From Ailurus styani (taxonomy: Eukaryota; Chordata; Mammalia; Carnivora; Ailuridae): a stretch of 64,000 bases of DNA. Under the pieces are notes generated by a model. It worked only from the letters and a program-made list of their open reading frames with translations. It made no database searches and was not told the DNA's origin. This document shows positions 61,171 to 64,000 of this stretch, in pieces (the first letter of the stretch is position 1; every line of letters begins with the position of its first letter). Both the position numbers and the translations under genes were made by a program. The DNA lies in NCBI GenBank assembly GCA_002007465.1, contig LNAC01000374.1:976949-1040948 (forward strand), read 5' to 3'.

Positions 61171-62029
61171 AGCCATTTTATAAGTATTTATTAATTTGTA
61201 ATAGATAAATTAATAAAAAGTACAAAAATTCAGATAAAGGCAAATGTTGTTAAGTTCAGAATCAGTGGATAATTGTTTCACCTTGGGAAGATTTTTTTCC
61301 CCTATGGCTAGATAAACTTAGATGAAACTGAGTAGGGTGTTGTAAAGTTGGAGCCAGCATGCATCAGCCCCCCAATAATAGTAAGTCATGCAGTTCTTTA
61401 ACATTTATGTGAAATATGGAAATAAATATTCACCTAAGCAGCAAAAAAAATTCTGGTATAAGCTAGTTAGGAATTTTGGATAATAAGAAGTTTGAGACAT
61501 ACTATTTAGAAACAATATTAATGTGGATTATATTAGAAATTACACTATCTTTGAAGGTCTTCAGTATAATGCCAAAAACCAGGTAAAGTTACTTGCTTAT
61601 GTCCTTACATGTAAAGACCTTGACCATTTAGCATTATGAAAGTTACATGCTTTCCTGAGAGCAATCATTGTTTTAAGACACATAATTTGTGTCCATAATT
61701 ATGTGTCCATAATTTGGAATTGAGATTAAAATTTTTCCTACATTATTTTTGGTTTAAAAAACATCATACATCATTAATGATGAATTCCAAGTTACTTTTC
61801 CCTTTTTGAATACTTTTTTTGTATTCTTCAGAATACTTGTTTAAAAATATTAATGCTATGGTTTATATTATAGAGAATTTGGAAACTATTCAAATTAATC
61901 TTTTTCTATCACATAAAAGTAAGATCAGGATTCTAGTGTTAGCAGTGCCATGCTAACTTACCTTCTCGGACATCAGTTCCCACAACTGTGAAGTGAGATC
62001 ATGTTAAATGAACTCCTAAAAATCCCCCC

Positions 62030-62245
62030 AGGTCTGTTATTGTACTTTCATACACAACTTTGCATTTGTATAATGCTTTATATTACTCGAATTCTTTCAC
62101 ATTTATCCTCCATTCATTCTTACAGCTCTCTTGTGAGGTGGGCAGGACAGACCTTGTTACGTCTGTCCTACACCAGTGAGGAAATTGAGTTGCAAGGTAT
62201 TTAAATGATTTTCTTGAGTCACACAGACAGCTTGGGACTAGCCAT
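62030..62245 (+). mobile_element. MIR-like element
   Basis: TTACAGCTCTCTTGTGAGGT, GAGGAAATTGAGTTGCAAGG and GAGTCACACAGACAGCTTGG follow MIR, with a small internal insertion. Confidence 0.75.
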
Positions 62246-62639
62246 GTATTCTTTCTGTAATTTCATATTATAAACTATGACCTCCTAATGCTACTCTCTG
62301 GTTAGGTGCTTTGTCAAAATAAGTATTCATCTCATTAGGATATGTAATAAATCATTACTGAAATAACTTGAATATTTTGATAATTTGACCCCTTGTTCCT
62401 TGGAAATCTGTTTAGGCACCCACAGAACTTTTAGGAGGTCAGAACTAATTATTAAAGTATTGTAGCAACCAGTGCTGCGTAACTACTTGCCTGTATGGTA
62501 CTTTAGATCGAATTTCCATCTTTTGAAGAAGTTAAACAGTTGATTACAGAGACCCCTGTAAGTGTCACAGGTTAGGTTTCAGAAGGCCATTTTTGTTTGC
62601 TGTGACTTAGATGGCATGCCTCACTCTGTCTTGTCTTTC

Positions 62640-63350
62640 TTCTTCTATTCCAACCTCTTAGAATCCATTCTCCCTCCCTAACACAGAATGATCTTAGGAA
62701 GCGTAACTGATCTTGTCAATTGCTTATTTAAAAAACCCAGTGTCTTCCCATTGCCCTTAAAAAGCCTGCTTTTTAACCAGAATGGTTCCCTGCTCCTTTG
62801 ACTTCATTTGTACCACTTTCTTCCTTAAGCATTCTCACTTTCTCTCATCCAGTCACCTTGGACTTCTGTCTCTGGAACATTCCTAGGTTCTTCCCACCTT
62901 AGGGTCTTTGCCCTTGAGATCCCCTCCACCTGTAAAGCTCTCCCCTACCCTTGTTTGACAAGATCCTTTGTGTTTATTCATCGGTCATCTCAAACATTTT
63001 CTCAGAGCCACCTTTCCAGGCTGTTGGATCTAAAATAGCATCCCTGAAAATAAAATAGATAAGATGAGATGAGATGAGATAAGATAGCCTCCCTGTTCCC
63101 AACTACCACTGTCCATTACACCACCCTACATTTTTAGTATTGTTTTTATGATACTTGCTAATATCTAAAGTTGTTTTATTTATTGTTATTTCTCTTGTTG
63201 TTCCACCCTCAAGCCCCTCCTGCCTCTAGAAATGTAAATTCTAGGGAGCAGGGACTTTGCCAGTCCCAGTCCTTGCCATATAACTAGCTCCTGTATAGCA
63301 ATGCCTGGTTCACTGAAGCAAGTCAGTAAATACTTGTTCAATAATTAAGT
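62640..63350 (+). mobile_element. L2 element, sense, to 3' end
   Basis: CTTCCCATTGCCCTTAAAAA, CACCTTAGGGTCTTTGCCCT, AGAGCCACCTTTCCAGGCTG, GGGAGCAGGGACTTTGCCAG and the end AAATACTTGTTCAATAATTA span most of the L2 3' region. The GAGAT repeat at 63056 interrupts it. Confidence 0.85.
63056..63089 (+). repeat. (GATAA/GATGA)n pentamer repeat
   Basis: Six or so ATAAGATGAGATGAG-type pentamers inside the L2. Confidence 0.9.
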
Positions 63351-63399
63351 AGATGAATTAACCTTAGGATTCTGAAGTAGAATTCCAATACTCTTCATC

Positions 63400-64000
63400 T
63401 CCAGGCTCCTCTTTCGGAATCTATACAGATAGAAGTCAAAGGTTTTTTAGCCCAGAGGCTTTTGTCCCAACCTCTCGGAAATCCAAACTAAATTCAAAGC
63501 TTAACTATAGTTCTGTTGGCCTAGGTTTAGGCCAACCATGTAATTCCATCCCTCTTCTGTTCCTTGTCTTTTCGTTTTATTCTGGTGATCCGATGCATAA
63601 TTGCTGGTAGCAAGGGGTGACTGTGGAACTGAGAGGGGAGAGAACGTTGGCAACAGAGTCCTTGTTCAATGTCTCTCAGCCGCAGACTCTTTAGCTCTAA
63701 ACTAGGGTTAATAGATCAGTGGTTCGTGCACGTATTAAGTACCAACTATAGCTTAGGCACTCTGAAGCAAGGGAGAGGGGGATGAAAAAGGCAGATATAT
63801 TCCCTTTTGTACTCACCTAGAGAGTTAAATCGGCAACTATTGTAAAATGTGGTTAAGTTCTGTCACAGGCCACATTCTCAGTGTCACAGGAGCATCTTAC
63901 AAGAACTTCTCACCTCCACGAGGAAAGTTCAGAATATTAGCCAGCCTGGGGGGTGAGTGTCCTTCTAGGAGGAGGGAATAGTGAAGACCCAGGAGAGAGT
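63400..64000. other. window edge, nothing recognised
   Basis: Somewhat less AT-rich DNA with no recognised exon; the shared RAPGEF2 exon (LPADFTKLHL) was not found here. Confidence 0.5.

Larger units (their letters stand above)
1..64000 (+). other. RAPGEF2: RAPGEF2 gene, partial: 5' exons and giant introns
   Basis: The window lies inside RAPGEF2, read left to right. Five small coding segments were recognised by translation (15174-15249, 16843-17010, 19354-19371, 41293-41346, 42201-42260); everything else is intron or promoter. RAPGEF2 is a large cytoplasmic and membrane-associated Rap1/Rap2 GEF with cyclic-nucleotide-binding-like, REM, PDZ, Ras-association and CDC25-type GEF domains (family knowledge). 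Only the N-terminal part before the main cNBD, REM, PDZ and GEF domains is here. I found neither the start of the long isoform nor the shared exon beginning LPADFTKLHL, so the gene probably runs past both ends. The canonical N-terminus at 42201 argues for RAPGEF2 over its paralogue RAPGEF6. Confidence 0.9.

Noticed and set aside
1..64000. CRISPR arrays, bacterial operons, tRNA/rRNA genes or intact retroviral genes
   Set aside because: None seen: tRNA-like segments are SINE heads, and no regular spaced repeats or retroviral gag/pol/env frames were recognised.

Overview
This is a vertebrate nuclear window from a carnivore, most likely a mustelid or close relative. The strongest evidence is the number of carnivore tRNA-derived SINEs (CAN-SINEs). 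Each has the head motif GGGCGCCTGGGTGGCTCAG, a CT-rich middle and an AAATAAATAAATAAAAT tail, in both orientations and at several ages. The subtype wording (CCTACTTGTGATCTCTCTCTGTC before the tail) is one I associate with Mustelidae; that narrowing is inference. There is no bacterial, viral or organellar gene content and no CRISPR array.

The only protein-coding gene I can support is RAPGEF2 (PDZ-GEF1, a Rap guanine-nucleotide exchange factor), read on the + strand as small exons in very large introns. Exons at 15174-15249, 16843-17010 and an 18-base microexon at 19354-19371 join in frame. They encode the end of the N-terminal cyclic-nucleotide-binding-like domain and a basic linker of the long isoform. 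At 42201-42260 lies the first coding exon of the canonical isoform (MKPLAIPANHGVMGQQEKHS), with its 5' UTR and probable promoter just upstream. About 0.9 kb before it, 41293-41346 holds a second probable first coding exon (MAFLVRCYANCLQPWSSK) with a strong Kozak context and a GTAAGC donor. All of these splice in phase 0, so each could join the same downstream exon, which I did not find and take to lie beyond base 64000. The first exons of the long isoform appear to lie before base 1.

The rest is AT-rich intron filled with transposon remnants: CAN-SINEs (about 14), old antisense L1 fragments (3.35-4.45, 9.95-12.13, 25.1-25.3 and 37.0-39.1 kb), younger L1 3' ends (33.3-35.2 kb +, 45.9-46.95 kb -, and a nested one at 11.13-11.36 kb), L2 and MIR relics, a hAT-Charlie remnant (26.3-27.5 kb) and several microsatellites. 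Most ATG-to-stop frames in the window are chance frames or L1/SINE translations, not genes.

Points worth a second look: the paired alternative first exons; an upstream ORF whose stop overlaps the canonical start codon (ATGA); the microexon; two sites hit repeatedly by retroposons at the same target; a 22-bp perfect palindrome; a 170-bp direct repeat around the hAT remnant; a CTCF-like motif; and an N-flanked 84-bp exact duplication that looks like an assembly fault. I found no evidence of an undescribed biological system beyond these.
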